From the NCBI GenBank assembly GCA_029780695.1, contig JAKOYD010000040.1, forward strand, positions 1-64,000: 64,000 nt of DNA. The letters are read 5' to 3'. Of this stretch, positions 17,448 to 26,346 are shown one piece after another. Below the pieces are notes generated by a model, which searched no databases, had not been told where the DNA came from, and saw only the letters and a list, made by a program, of their open reading frames with translations. The position numbers and the translations under genes were made by a program. This DNA is from Pseudomonadota bacterium. GTDB taxonomy: Bacteria; Pseudomonadota; Gammaproteobacteria; Burkholderiales; Burkholderiaceae_C. The first letter of the stretch is position 1. Every line of letters starts with the position of its first letter.

Positions 17448-18194
17448 AAAAGCCTCGTCAATGCAGCGCAAGTAGTCGCGCACGGTGGCGGCGTAACCCA
17501 GCTCCAGCGCGTCGGCGATGAGCGCGTGGCCAATGCTGACTTCGTCGACGCCCGGCACGCCGCGCAGAAAGGGCGTGAGGTTGTCGCGGTTCAGGTCGTG
17601 GCCGGCGTTGACGCCCAGGCCGGCGCCCTGCGCGGCGCGGGCGGCGGCGGCGAAGCGCTGCAGTTGCACGGCTTCATCGGGCGTGCCCCAGGCGGCGGCC
17701 CAGGGCTCGGTGTACAGCTCGACGCGGTCGGCGCCCAGGGCGCGGGCGGCGGCCATGGCGTGCGGTTCGGCGTCCATGAACAGGCTGACGCGCACGCCCC
17801 GTTGGCGGCACTCTTCGATCAGCGGACGCAGCCGTTCCGCCACGCCGGGGCTGGCCAGGTTCCAGCCGTGGTCGCTGGTGAACTGGTCTTCGCTGTCAGG
17901 CACGAAGGTGGCCTGCGCGGGGCGCACGTCGCGGATGAAGGCCATCAGGTTCTGCGTCGGGTTGCCTTCGATGTTGTATTCGCGGCCGGGCCAGCGGCGC
18001 ATCAGCGCGGCCAGGTCATGCACGTCTTGCGGGCGGATGTGGCGCTGGTCGGGGCGCGGGTGCACGGTAATGCCGTGCGCACCGGCCTGCAGGCAGGCTT
18101 CGGCTGCGCGCACGACGCTGGGAATGCCCAGGTGGCGGGTGTTGCGCACCAGCGCAACCTTGTTGACGTTGACCGAAAGGTGAGTCTTGTTCAT
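17433..18194 (-). CDS. pdxJ: Pyridoxine 5'-phosphate synthase
   Basis: Condenses 1-deoxyxylulose 5-phosphate with aminoacetone 3-phosphate to give PNP in vitamin B6 synthesis. The 253-residue TIM-barrel protein carries LSVNVNKVALVRNTR, AGAHGITVHPRPDQRHI, the FVPDSEDQFTSDHGW strand and the NAGHDLN phosphate-binding segment, all typical of PdxJ. The last codons (FSLQK, then TAA) are encoded by a dispersed repeat copy. It follows recO by 36 bp on the same strand. Confidence 0.97.
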   Translation of the reverse strand: MNKTHLSVNVNKVALVRNTRHLGIPSVVRAAEACLQAGAHGITVHPRPDQRHIRPQDVHDLAALMRRWPGREYNIEGNPTQNLMAFIRDVRPAQATFVPDSEDQFTSDHGWNLASPGVAERLRPLIEECRQRGVRVSLFMDAEPHAMAAARALGADRVELYTEPWAAAWGTPDEAVQLQRFAAAARAAQGAGLGVNAGHDLNRDNLTPFLRGVPGVDEVSIGHALIADALELGYAATVRDYLRCIDEAFSLQK

Positions 18195-18230
18195 GGCTGT
18201 CCGTGGACGCGGCGCGCGCGCTTGCCCGTT

Positions 18231-18992
18231 TTACGTGAGGGCCTGCAGGTCCAGCATCATCTGCCGCGTGCGCAGCGTGCCCACGCCGCAATGGTAGTGG
18301 AGCAGTTCGCGCAGCTGCTGGCGCAGGGACACGCGCGCGTCGGGCGGCATCTGCGCGACTTCGCGCAGGGTGGTGGTGAAAGGGGCTTCGTCGTCCAGTG
18401 CGCGCGCCAGCGCCTGCCAGCGTGCGCCGGGCAGCCAGGCGCTGTCGTCGTCGTGGGCGGCGCGCAGGCCGCCTTCGGCCACCAGGCGGTAGGGTGCGTC
18501 GGCATCGAGCGGCGCAAAGGTCAGGGTTTGCACGCCCAGCGCGGGCAGGTGGCCGGCTTCGCGCAGCAGCAGGAGCTCGAAGGCGCGCAGCGCGGCCGCC
18601 ACCAGCGGCTCGCCGGTGTCGGTGGCCAGCACGTGCACCAGCGCGGCGTAGGCGTCAAACAGGCGCGGGTGCGCGTCCTCGCGCGCCAGCAGGCGCATCA
18701 GCAGTTCGTTGGCGTAGTAGCCCGACAGCAGCGCGTCGCCGGTCGGCATGACCTGGCCGCCGCCCCATTCGGCGCTTTTGAGGGTGCGAATTTCGGCATC
18801 GCCCCCCCAGTTGAGCAACAGCGGCTGCAGCGGCAGCAGCACGGGCCGGAAGTTGGACGACGGCCGCTTGGCGCCCTTGGCCACCAGCGCCACGCGGCCG
18901 TGGGCGCGTGAAAAGGCTTCGACGATGACGCTGGATTCGCTCCAGTCGTAGTGGTGAAGGATGTAGGCGGGCTCGTGGACGACGCGCTTCAC
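18231..18992 (-). CDS. recO: DNA repair protein RecO
   Basis: RecO works with RecR and RecF to load RecA on SSB-coated single-stranded DNA. The 253-residue protein has the N-terminal OB fold ([19 protein letters not shown], then [15 protein letters not shown]) and the C-terminal helical part. I start it at GTG 18992 because it overlaps the TGA of the preceding gene in a GTGA arrangement; a TTG four codons earlier is also possible. The overlap suggests translational coupling with the glycosylase-like gene upstream. The family's zinc-binding cysteines are not all visible, as in many betaproteobacterial RecO proteins. Confidence 0.94.
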   Translation of the reverse strand: MKRVVHEPAYILHHYDWSESSVIVEAFSRAHGRVALVAKGAKRPSSNFRPVLLPLQPLLLNWGGDAEIRTLKSAEWGGGQVMPTGDALLSGYYANELLMRLLAREDAHPRLFDAYAALVHVLATDTGEPLVAAALRAFELLLLREAGHLPALGVQTLTFAPLDADAPYRLVAEGGLRAAHDDDSAWLPGARWQALARALDDEAPFTTTLREVAQMPPDARVSLRQQLRELLHYHCGVGTLRTRQMMLDLQALT

Positions 18993-19420
18993 ACGCGCTC
19001 CCAAGGCTCAATGCCGCCCGCCACTGGCGTGAACAGCGGATGCGCGCTGGGCTGCGCGGCCACCACCCAGTGGGCGTGCCAGTCCGGGTTGCGCGCCGCC
19101 AGTTTCTGGCCCAGGTGCTGCCATTCGTGCGCAAGCTGGCCGTGGGTGGCCGTGAGGGGCGCGACACGGGCACCGGGCCGGTCAATCTTGGCGGCGTCAA
19201 AGCGATAGCCGCGCGATTGCGCCTCGGCCTGCACCGCGCTCAGGTAAGCGCCCAATGCATCAAGCGGTGCGGCGTGCGCGGCAAAGCGCTGCAGTTGCGG
19301 ATGGTGCGTGTAACCGCGCGTGCGGCCGGCCAGCACGGCCTGGGCCAGCAGACCCTCGCGCCACAAGGCCACCAGGCCCTGCGGGTCGAGGTGGCGCGGA
19401 TGCAATGTCCAGAGGCGCAT
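18989..19420 (-). CDS. Pyrimidine-dimer DNA glycosylase-like protein (Pyr_excise family)
   Basis: A 143-residue protein that begins [20 protein letters not shown], followed by [26 protein letters not shown]. This is the pattern of the bacterial branch of the T4 endonuclease V (Pyr_excise) family, which removes UV-induced pyrimidine dimers. In these proteins the N-terminal residues after Met-1 are part of the active site. Activity has been shown for the T4 enzyme; for this branch it is inferred. It sits 12 bp after era and overlaps recO by four bases, making a repair-flavoured pair. Confidence 0.7.
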   Translation of the reverse strand: MRLWTLHPRHLDPQGLVALWREGLLAQAVLAGRTRGYTHHPQLQRFAAHAAPLDALGAYLSAVQAEAQSRGYRFDAAKIDRPGARVAPLTATHGQLAHEWQHLGQKLAARNPDWHAHWVVAAQPSAHPLFTPVAGGIEPWERV

Positions 19421-19432
19421 CGGCGCACACCG

Positions 19433-20431
19433 CTATTCGTAGCCGAAGCTGCGCACGCGCGCCTCGTCGTCCGCCCAGCCGCTGCGCACCTTCACCCACA
19501 GCTCGAGGAAGACCTTGCAGTCCATCAGCTTTTCCAGCTCTTGCCGCGCCTCGGTGCCGATGCGCTTGAGGCGCTCGCCTTTTTCGCCGATGACCATGGC
19601 CTTGTGGCCATCGCGCTCGACGATGATGGTGGCGGCGATGCGCACCATGCGGCCGTGCGCGCGGCTTTTTTCCTCGTCGAACTTGTCGACGACGACGGTG
19701 GATGTGTACGGCAGTTCGTCGCCCGTCAGGCGGAACAGCTTTTCGCGCACTACTTCGCTGGCCAAAAACTTCTCGCTGCGGTCGGTCAGCTCGTCTTCGC
19801 TGTACCACCAGGGCTGCACGGGCAGGTAACGCTCGCAGATCGACAGCAGCCGCTGCACGTCCCGAGGGTTCTTGGCCGACATGGGCACGAATTCGTCAAA
19901 CGGGTGGCGCTGCTGCATGTCGCGCAGCCAGGGCGCGACCTCGTTGCGCCGGTGCACGGTGTCGAGCTTGTTGGCCACCAGGATCGCCGGCGTGCCGGGC
20001 TTGAGCAGCGACAGCACCTTGGCGTCGCCCAGCGTGAAGCTGCCCGCCTCGACCACGAACAGGATCAGGTCGACGCCGTCGATGGCGCCCAGCACGGTCT
20101 TGTTGAGCGACTTGTTCAGCGCCGCCGAATGCCGCGTCTGGAAGCCGGGCGTGTCGACAAACACGAACTGCGTGCCGCCGCCCTCGTCATTCACCAATGT
20201 GCGAATGCCGGTGATGCGGTGGCGCGTGGTCTGCGCCTTGCGGCTGGTGATGCTGATCTTCTGCCCCACCAGGGCGTTGAGCAGCGTGGACTTGCCCACG
20301 TTGGGCTTGCCGACGATGGCGATCAAGCCGCACCGCTGCGCCGGCCCGCCCGCTGCCGCCGATTCCATATCTTTTTTGGCCGCTGGCGCTGGTATATCGC
20401 CGTCTTCAGCTATGTTTTCAGGAGTATTCAT
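19433..20431 (-). CDS. era: GTPase Era
   Basis: Era binds 16S rRNA and assists 30S ribosome assembly. The 332-residue protein has the G domain (GKPNVGKS at 41-48, a DTPG motif after FVFVDTPGF, and NKLD) and a C-terminal KH domain ([20 protein letters not shown] GxxG loop). It starts at ATG 20431, in a 4-base ATGA overlap with rnc. The first ~25 residues before CGLIAIVG are absent from E. coli Era; codons 2 to about 20 are encoded by a copy of the dispersed hairpin repeat, so this extension looks like a repeat that has been absorbed into the gene. Confidence 0.97.
   Translation of the reverse strand: MNTPENIAEDGDIPAPAAKKDMESAAAGGPAQRCGLIAIVGKPNVGKSTLLNALVGQKISITSRKAQTTRHRITGIRTLVNDEGGGTQFVFVDTPGFQTRHSAALNKSLNKTVLGAIDGVDLILFVVEAGSFTLGDAKVLSLLKPGTPAILVANKLDTVHRRNEVAPWLRDMQQRHPFDEFVPMSAKNPRDVQRLLSICERYLPVQPWWYSEDELTDRSEKFLASEVVREKLFRLTGDELPYTSTVVVDKFDEEKSRAHGRMVRIAATIIVERDGHKAMVIGEKGERLKRIGTEARQELEKLMDCKVFLELWVKVRSGWADDEARVRSFGYE
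20374..20428 (+). repeat. Dispersed hairpin repeat, copy 9 (inside era)
   Basis: TTTTTTGGCCGCTGGCGCTG, GTATATCGCC, then AGCTATGTTTTCAGGAG. The copy lies wholly within the 5' coding end of era, translated in the reverse direction. Confidence 0.8.
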
Positions 20432-21159
20432 GTTCCGGTGCGTTGCAGCAATTGCAGCATGGCGGTGGCGGCGGCCTGTTCGGCGGCGCGGCGCGACGCG
20501 CCCTGCCCCAGGGCTTGCAGGTCTTTTTCGGCCACCCGGCAACTGACCTCGAAGGTCTGCCGATGGGCGGCGCCCAGCACACGCACCACTTCGTAGGCCG
20601 GCAGCGCCATCTTGCGCCCCTGCAGCCATTCCTGCAAGGCGGTCTTGGCGTCCTTGGCGGCGGCCGACATGGCGGGGGAAATTTCGACCTGCTCGAACAG
20701 GCGGCGCACCAGCGCGTCGGCCACGGCATGGCCACCGTCCAGGTAGACGGCGCCGATGATGGCTTCCAGCGCGTCGGCCAGAATCGACGGCCGGCGCTCG
20801 CCGCCCGAGCGCATTTCGCCCTCGCCCAGCCGCAGCAGCGCGGGCAGGCCCAGGTCAAGCGCCAGTCGGTGCAGGCTGTCTTGCCGCACCAGTTGGGCGC
20901 GCAGGCGCGACAGGTCGCCTTCGGCGCCGCTGCCCAGGGCCTGGTAGAGCATGTGCGCCACGCCAAGGCCCAGCACCGAATCGCCCAGAAATTCAAGCCG
21001 CTCGTTGTGGTCGGCCGAAAAACTGCGGTGGGTGAGCGCGCGCTGCAGCAGCGCCAGGTCGGCAAAGCGGTGCTGCAGGCGCGCTTGCAGCGCCTGCAGG
21101 TGGTCGGGCGCGGCCTTCACGGCGCGGCCCGGGCGCGGGCCTGGGTCAGTTGTAGCCAC
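20428..21159 (-). CDS. rnc: Ribonuclease III
   Basis: Cuts double-stranded RNA, maturing rRNA precursors and regulating mRNAs. The 243-residue protein has the RNase III signature [13 protein letters not shown] with the catalytic Glu and Asp, a second conserved acidic site ([17 protein letters not shown]), and a C-terminal double-stranded-RNA-binding domain (from about residue 165, ending in [16 protein letters not shown]). It overlaps era by four bases and follows the DUF4845 gene closely, so lepA-lepB-DUF4845-rnc-era form a tightly packed operon. Confidence 0.97.
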   Translation of the reverse strand: MATTDPGPRPGRAVKAAPDHLQALQARLQHRFADLALLQRALTHRSFSADHNERLEFLGDSVLGLGVAHMLYQALGSGAEGDLSRLRAQLVRQDSLHRLALDLGLPALLRLGEGEMRSGGERRPSILADALEAIIGAVYLDGGHAVADALVRRLFEQVEISPAMSAAAKDAKTALQEWLQGRKMALPAYEVVRVLGAAHRQTFEVSCRVAEKDLQALGQGASRRAAEQAAATAMLQLLQRTGT

Positions 21160-21511
21160 CCGCCGACGAACCGCGGTATTTCAGCAGCAGATAGGCCGGC
21201 CCCGCCAGCGGGATTTCCTTGTCGTAGGCGAAGTGAACCACGACCTTGTCGCCCTGCTTGGTCACTTCCAGATCCTTGCCGGAGATGGAGGTGATGTAGT
21301 CGACCGATGCCGTGCGGTCGAACGACGCACGCACGGCGGGCACGGTGTCGCCGTCGGCAGCGGCCTTCTTCACGGCCTTCTGGATAGCCATGTATTCGGT
21401 GGCGGTGGGCACCACGCGGGCCACCACGATGGCCAGCAGCGCCAGCACCACGCCCAGTATCAGCAGGCCGAAGAAGGAAATGCCGCGTTGCGACGACGGA
21501 CGGGGAAACAT
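21146..21511 (-). CDS. DUF4845 single-pass membrane protein
   Basis: A 121-residue protein with one N-terminal membrane helix (GISFFGLLILGVVLALLAIVV) and a small periplasmic domain, matching DUF4845, which is regularly found between lepB and rnc in beta- and gammaproteobacteria. The membrane segment follows an RG pair as in type IV prepilin-like starts, but pilin function is not established. I start at ATG 21511 (MFPRPSSQRG); a GTG eight codons earlier is possible. The end overlaps the beginning of rnc by 14 bases. Confidence 0.85.
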   Translation of the reverse strand: MFPRPSSQRGISFFGLLILGVVLALLAIVVARVVPTATEYMAIQKAVKKAAADGDTVPAVRASFDRTASVDYITSISGKDLEVTKQGDKVVVHFAYDKEIPLAGPAYLLLKYRGSSAGGYN

Positions 21512-21539
21512 GGTGGGCACCCGATGGTTGGACACGGAA

Positions 21540-22511
21540 TCAGTGGAAGGAGCCGATGCGCTTGAGGTCGCCGAAGTTCATCCAGATGAAGAACGCCTTG
21601 CCGACGATGTTGCCGTCGGGCACGAAGCCCCAGAAGCGCGAATCGAGTGAATTGTCGCGGTTGTCGCCCATGACGAAGTAGCTGCCCTCGGGCACCTTGC
21701 AGGTGACGCCCTCGACGCTGTAGCGACAGTGGTCCTTTTGGCGGAAATCGTGCGCGCCAGGAACAAAGGCGGGACGCCGCTCGTCGACGATGACACGGTG
21801 GTTTTGCGCGCCGAACTGCTCATCGAACTGCTTGAAATACTCCATCGTCGACTCGTCGAAGAAATCGGACGCGGGCGTCGTCTGCATGGGCTGGCCGTTC
21901 ACGGTCAGCCGCTTGTTCAGGTAGGCCACTTCGTCGCCGGGCAAACCGACCACGCGCTTGATGTAGTCGACGCTGGGCTGCGGAGGGTAGCGGAACACCA
22001 CCACGTCGCCGCGCTGCACCGGGTTGCCCTGGGTGATGCGGGTGTTGATGACAGGCAACTTCAGGCCGTAGGTGAATTTGTTCACCAAGATCAGGTCGCC
22101 CACCAGCAGTGTGGGGATCATCGAGCCGGACGGGATCTTGAACGGCTCGAAAACGAACGAGCGCAGCAAAAACACCGCCAGGATCACCGGGAACAGCCCT
22201 GCCGTCCAGTCGAGCCACCAAGGCTGGGCCAGCACGCTGTGGCGCGCGGCGGCCAGATCCGCTTGGTCGACCTGCGTGATGCCCTGGGCCGCGAGTTCGG
22301 TGCGGCGTTGCTCGGCTTGTGCCTGCAGGGCGGCGGCAGCGGCACGTCGGCGCGGCAGAAAAATGAAGCGTTCGGCCAGCCAGTAAATGCCGGTGACGAC
22401 CACCGCCATGAACAACAGCAGCGCGAAGTTGCCTTCGAGCGCGCCCATGTACCAGGCGGCACCGTAGCCGACGAAAGCGGCCAGGACGATGGCGGTGAGT
22501 ATCGGCATCAT
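21540..22511 (-). CDS. lepB: Signal peptidase I
   Basis: Inner-membrane serine protease that cleaves signal peptides from exported proteins. The 323-residue protein has two N-terminal membrane helices (about 5-22 and 28-46), a charged cytoplasmic loop, a third helix ending near residue 120, and the catalytic pair: Ser130 in PSGSMIPT and Lys185 in [12 protein letters not shown]. The later [14 protein letters not shown] box is also present. It starts at ATG 22511 in an ATGA overlap with lepA; upstream in-frame sequence lies inside lepA and is unrelated. Confidence 0.97.
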   Translation of the reverse strand: MMPILTAIVLAAFVGYGAAWYMGALEGNFALLLFMAVVVTGIYWLAERFIFLPRRRAAAAALQAQAEQRRTELAAQGITQVDQADLAAARHSVLAQPWWLDWTAGLFPVILAVFLLRSFVFEPFKIPSGSMIPTLLVGDLILVNKFTYGLKLPVINTRITQGNPVQRGDVVVFRYPPQPSVDYIKRVVGLPGDEVAYLNKRLTVNGQPMQTTPASDFFDESTMEYFKQFDEQFGAQNHRVIVDERRPAFVPGAHDFRQKDHCRYSVEGVTCKVPEGSYFVMGDNRDNSLDSRFWGFVPDGNIVGKAFFIWMNFGDLKRIGSFH

Positions 22512-24316
22512 TCCTCCACCTGCAGGATGGCCAGGAAAGCCTCCTGCGGCACCTCGACCGAACCGATCTGCTTCATGCGCTTCTTGCCTGCCTTCTGCTT
22601 TTCCAATAGTTTGCGTTTGCGAGTGATGTCGCCGCCATAGCATTTTGCCAGCACGTTCTTGCGCAGCGCCTTGATGTTCTCGCGCGCAATGATGTTGGCG
22701 CCGATGGCCGCCTGGATGGCGACGTCGAACTGCTGGCGGCTGATGATCTCGCGCATCTTGGCCGCCACGGCCCGCCCGCGGTACTGCGACTGGCTGCGGT
22801 GCACGATGATCGACAGCGCGTCGACCTTCTCGCCGTTGAGCAGGATGTCGACCTTGACCACGTCGGACGGGCGGTATTCCTTGAACTCATAGTCCATCGA
22901 CGCATAGCCGCGGCTGACCGACTTCAGCTTGTCGAAGAAGTCGAGCACGATCTCGCCCAACGGCAGCTCGTACGTCAGCATCACCTGACGGCCGTGGTAG
23001 GCCATGTTCAGCTGCACGCCGCGCTTCTGGTTGGCCAGCGTCATCACGGGGCCGACGTAGTCCTGCGGCATGTACAGGTGCACGGTGACGATCGGCTCGC
23101 GGATTTCCTCGATCTTGCCCTGGTCCGGCATCTTGGACGGGTTTTCGACCATGATCACTTCGCCGTCGGCCTTCTCGACCTGATACACCACGCTGGGCGC
23201 GGTGGTGATCAGGTCCTGGTCGAACTCGCGCTCCAGCCGCTCCTGCACGATCTCCATGTGCAGCAGGCCCAGAAAGCCGCAGCGAAAGCCGAAGCCCAGC
23301 GCCTGGCTGACCTCGGGCTCGAAGTGCAGCGACGCGTCGTTGAGCTGCAGCTTCTCCAGGCTGTCGCGCAACTGGTCGTACTGGTTGGCCTCGGTCGGGT
23401 ACAGACCGGCAAACACCTGCGGCTGGATTTCCTTGAAGCCGGGCAGAGGCTGATCGGCCGGCCCCAGGTTGTTGGGCAGCTTCTTTTCCAGCGTGATGGT
23501 GTCGCCCACCTTGGCGGCCTTCAGTTCCTTGATGCCGGCAATGATGTAGCCCACCTCGCCCGCCTGCAGCGCCTCGCGCGGCTGCTGTGCTGGCGTAAAG
23601 ACGCCCAGGTTGTTCGCCTCGTAGGCGGCGCCGGTGGCCATCATCTTGAAGCGTTCGCCCTTCTTCAGCTGGCCGTCGACCACGCGCACCAGCATCACCA
23701 CGCCCACGTAGGCGTCGAACCAGCTGTCGATGATCATGGCGCGCAGCGGCGCGTCGGGCTGGCCGCGCGGCGGCGGCACCTTGGCGACGATCTGCTCCAG
23801 CACGTCGTCGATGCCCATGCCCGTCTTGGCCGAGATGGCAATCGCTTCGCTGGCATCGATGCCGATCACGTCCTCGACCTCGGCCTTGGCGCTCTCGGGG
23901 TCGGCCTGCGGCAAATCCATCTTGTTGAGCACGGGCAGCACTTCGACGCCGAGATCGAGCGCGGTGTAGCAGTTGGCCACCGTCTGCGCCTCGACGCCTT
24001 GCGACGCATCGACCACCAACAGCGCGCCTTCGCATGCCGACAGCGAGCGCGAGACCTCGTACGAGAAGTCGACGTGGCCGGGCGTGTCAATCAAGTTGAG
24101 GTTGTAGACCTGGCCGTCGCGCGCTGTGTATTGCAGCGCGGCGGTCTGCGCCTTGATGGTTATCCCCCGCTCCTTCTCGATATCCATCGAGTCGAGCACC
24201 TGCTCGCTCATCTCGCGATCCGACAGGCCGCCACAGCGCGAGATCAGGCGATCAGCGAGCGTGGACTTGCCATGGTCGATGTGCGCAATGATTGAGAAAT
24301 TTCTGATGTGATCCAT
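22508..24316 (-). CDS. lepA: Elongation factor 4 (LepA)
   Basis: Ribosome-associated GTPase that can back-translocate stalled ribosomes and affects initiation. The 602-residue protein has G1 AHIDHGKST, the DTPGHVDF motif, NKMD (VLNKMDLP), and the LepA-specific C-terminal domain ending in [20 protein letters not shown] use ATG 24316; a TTG one codon earlier also exists. Upstream on the same strand is a gene-free stretch of about 480 bp with a terminator-promoter-terminator arrangement, so lepA is probably not read through from mucD. Confidence 0.98.
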   Translation of the reverse strand: MDHIRNFSIIAHIDHGKSTLADRLISRCGGLSDREMSEQVLDSMDIEKERGITIKAQTAALQYTARDGQVYNLNLIDTPGHVDFSYEVSRSLSACEGALLVVDASQGVEAQTVANCYTALDLGVEVLPVLNKMDLPQADPESAKAEVEDVIGIDASEAIAISAKTGMGIDDVLEQIVAKVPPPRGQPDAPLRAMIIDSWFDAYVGVVMLVRVVDGQLKKGERFKMMATGAAYEANNLGVFTPAQQPREALQAGEVGYIIAGIKELKAAKVGDTITLEKKLPNNLGPADQPLPGFKEIQPQVFAGLYPTEANQYDQLRDSLEKLQLNDASLHFEPEVSQALGFGFRCGFLGLLHMEIVQERLEREFDQDLITTAPSVVYQVEKADGEVIMVENPSKMPDQGKIEEIREPIVTVHLYMPQDYVGPVMTLANQKRGVQLNMAYHGRQVMLTYELPLGEIVLDFFDKLKSVSRGYASMDYEFKEYRPSDVVKVDILLNGEKVDALSIIVHRSQSQYRGRAVAAKMREIISRQQFDVAIQAAIGANIIARENIKALRKNVLAKCYGGDITRKRKLLEKQKAGKKRMKQIGSVEVPQEAFLAILQVEE

Positions 24317-24359
24317 CAACGAACCAAGGCAAGTGATTGAATTACTGAGCGGCCCACAC

Positions 24360-24427
24360 GAAAAAAGGGCGCGTCAGAGATGTGACGCGCCCTCAACCAA
24401 CAATCTATGGCAACTGCGATAGTTGGG
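24360..24427 (-). ncRNA. Candidate small RNA or terminated leader upstream of lepA
   Basis: On the minus strand a TACAAT -10 box (24433-24438) is followed by about 65 bases containing an imperfect hairpin (CCAAC/GTTGG and CTAT/ATAG pairs) and then a strong rho-independent terminator (24361-24392). Together they predict a transcript of about 70 nt. It could be an independent small RNA, or a lepA leader controlled by attenuation. No match to a known RNA family is recognised. Confidence 0.4.
24361..24392 (-). terminator. Rho-independent terminator upstream of lepA
   Basis: Perfect 10-bp GC-rich stem GGGCGCGTCA/TGACGCGCCC (24367-24376 and 24383-24392) with a 6-base loop, followed on the minus strand by six T (24361-24366). 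Confidence 0.9.
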
Positions 24428-24432
24428 ACTTC

Positions 24433-24438
24433 ATTGTA
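24433..24438 (-). promoter_or_regulatory. Candidate -10 box of the small RNA/lepA leader
   Basis: TACAAT on the minus strand, preceded by a T-rich stretch and a weak TTCGAC-like -35. The remaining sequence from 24440 to 24740 is noticeably less GC-rich than its surroundings and holds no gene I can support. Confidence 0.4.
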
Positions 24439-24742
24439 GGCAAAAACAACCTGTCGAACCCCTCGCATACGTCACCATATGGTCGTTGCGGCGCCGCAAC
24501 GGAAAATTATCAACAGATTATCAACAAGCTGGACTGAACAACATTGGGACAAGTCACGACCCAGGCTGTGGACTTTCGGCGGATGGGCCATGCGCTTGCC
24601 ACATCGTGGTGGATTGCCTGACCCATATTCGGTACAGCCCGCGTTTCTGTCCCGGATTCTATCCAATCGAGTATGTAGGCTATCGACATCCAGCGGCTGA
24701 CCGCGCCCGCGCCTGGCCGTCTGTCGATTCGGGGTTGTCGCG

Positions 24743-24775
24743 AAAAAGCCCCAAACCCGATTAACGGGTGGGGCC
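24743..24775 (-). terminator. Rho-independent terminator after mucD
   Basis: On the minus strand, a GCCCCACCCG stem pairs with CGGGTTTGGGGC (two-base bulge) and is followed by five T. It lies 20 bases after the mucD stop codon and should end the rpoE-rseA-rseB-mucD transcript. Confidence 0.85.
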
Positions 24776-24795
24776 TTTCGTGCCGATACCACAAC

Positions 24796-26286
24796 TCAGC
24801 GCGCGGGACGGATCAGCACGTATTGCACCAGCTCGCCGCGCTGCACCAGCATGTTGATGGTCTTGCCGCGGTCGGCCTTGGCGACGGCGGCTTCGAAATC
24901 GCGCACGTTGCCGACGTCGACATTGCCGACCGAAAGGATCACGTCGCCTTCGCGCAGCCCGGCGCGCGCGGCCGCATCGGCCGTGGCCTCGACGCGCACG
25001 CCGCGCTTGACCTTCAGCTCGCGCTTTTGCGCATCGGTCAGCTCGGCCACCGTGATGCCCATGGCCTGCGCGGCACCGGCCGACTTGGGGGCGTCGCTGC
25101 CGCGCGCGGCGGGGCGACGCGCGGTCTGCTCGGGCTCCAGCTCGGCCACGTTGATGGTCAGGTCGCGCGCGTGGCCACGCCTGAACACCGTGATCGCGCT
25201 GCGCGAACCCGGCTTGGTGTTGCCCACCAGGCGCGGCAGATCGGACGCCTTGTCAATGGTCTTGCCTTCGAAGCGCGTGATGATGTCGCCCGCCTCGATG
25301 CCGGCTTTTTCGGCGGGCGAGCCGTTTTCAACGCTGCGCACCAGCGCGCCCTGCGCCTTGCCCAGCCCGATGGATTCGGCCACGTCGCGCGTGACTTCGG
25401 CGATCTGCACGCCGATGCGCCCGCGCGTGACCTTGCCGGTGGCCCGCAGCTGCTCGCTCACGCGCATGGCCTCGTCGATGGGAATGGCGAACGAGATACC
25501 CATGAACCCGCCCGAGCGCGAATAGATCTGGCTGTTGATGCCCACCACCTCGCCGCGCATGTTGATCAGCGGGCCGCCCGAATTGCCCGGGTTGACCGCC
25601 ACGTCGGTCTGAATGAAGGGCAGGTATTCGCCCGTGTCGCGCTGCTTGGCGCTGACGATGCCGGCGGTGACGGTGTTTTCAAGCCCGAACGGCGAGCCGA
25701 TGGCCATCACCCATTCGCCCACGCGCAGGCGGCCGACGTCGCCCACGCGCACGGCAGGCAGGCCGCTGGCATCGATCTTGACCACGGCCACGTCGGTGCG
25801 CTTGTCGGCGCCGACGATGCGGGCCTTGAATTCGCGCTTGTCGGTCAGCGTGACCAGCACTTCGTCGGCCCCCTCGACGACATGCGCGTTGGTCATGACG
25901 AAGCCGTCGGCCGTGATGATGAAGCCCGAGCCGACGCCACGCGGCACTTCGCGCTCGGACGGTTGTTCCTGTGGTGACTGGCGCGGCCCAGGCTGGCGCG
26001 GCGCGCCGGGCAAGGGAATGCCGAAGAAGCGCCGCAGCAATTCCTGCATTTCTTCGTCGCCAGCCCCGCCACGACCGCTGCCGCCGCGCACGCGTTCAAC
26101 GGTGCGAATGTTCACCACGGCCGGGCTGGCCTGGTCGACCAGGTCGGTAAAGTCGGGCAGGCCGCGCACCGACGGCGCCACCGGCACGGCGGGCTGCGCC
26201 AGTGCTTGGGCGGGCGCGCCCAGCGTGCCCAAGGCCAGCAGCGGAGCGATCAAGGCCGCCGCACCCCAGTTTTTCATCGTCAACAT
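24796..26286 (-). CDS. mucD: Periplasmic serine protease of the DegP/MucD family
   Basis: HtrA-type protease and chaperone of the envelope. The 496-residue protein has a signal peptide (MKNWGAAALIAPLLALG...AQA), a trypsin-like domain with the triad His (VMTNAHVVEGA), Asp (DKRTDVAVVKI) and Ser (NPGNSGGPL), and two PDZ domains (about residues 285-375 and 400-490). A Gly/Arg/Gln-rich segment lies in the LA-loop area. It is the last gene of the rpoE cluster, the usual place of mucD. Start is ATG 26286; an internal ATG three codons later is an alternative. Confidence 0.95.
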   Translation of the reverse strand: MLTMKNWGAAALIAPLLALGTLGAPAQALAQPAVPVAPSVRGLPDFTDLVDQASPAVVNIRTVERVRGGSGRGGAGDEEMQELLRRFFGIPLPGAPRQPGPRQSPQEQPSEREVPRGVGSGFIITADGFVMTNAHVVEGADEVLVTLTDKREFKARIVGADKRTDVAVVKIDASGLPAVRVGDVGRLRVGEWVMAIGSPFGLENTVTAGIVSAKQRDTGEYLPFIQTDVAVNPGNSGGPLINMRGEVVGINSQIYSRSGGFMGISFAIPIDEAMRVSEQLRATGKVTRGRIGVQIAEVTRDVAESIGLGKAQGALVRSVENGSPAEKAGIEAGDIITRFEGKTIDKASDLPRLVGNTKPGSRSAITVFRRGHARDLTINVAELEPEQTARRPAARGSDAPKSAGAAQAMGITVAELTDAQKRELKVKRGVRVEATADAAARAGLREGDVILSVGNVDVGNVRDFEAAVAKADRGKTINMLVQRGELVQYVLIRPAR

Positions 26287-26346
26287 GCGTGTTCCAGTTC
26301 TTGTGATTAGCCCTGATCGGCAACGCGCCGGGCATCGCGCGCGGCG

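Noticed and set aside
24507..24527. TTATCAACA-like words as DnaA boxes or an origin
   Set aside because: They differ from the TTATCCACA consensus, only two are present, and no origin-linked gene (dnaA, dnaN, gyrB, parAB) is nearby.
24510..24689. A possible 59-codon minus-strand gene between mucD and lepA (MSIAYILDWIESG...)
   Set aside because: No Shine-Dalgarno before the ATG and no recognised family. The frame also stays open upstream without a start. I would reconsider it if it were conserved in relatives.
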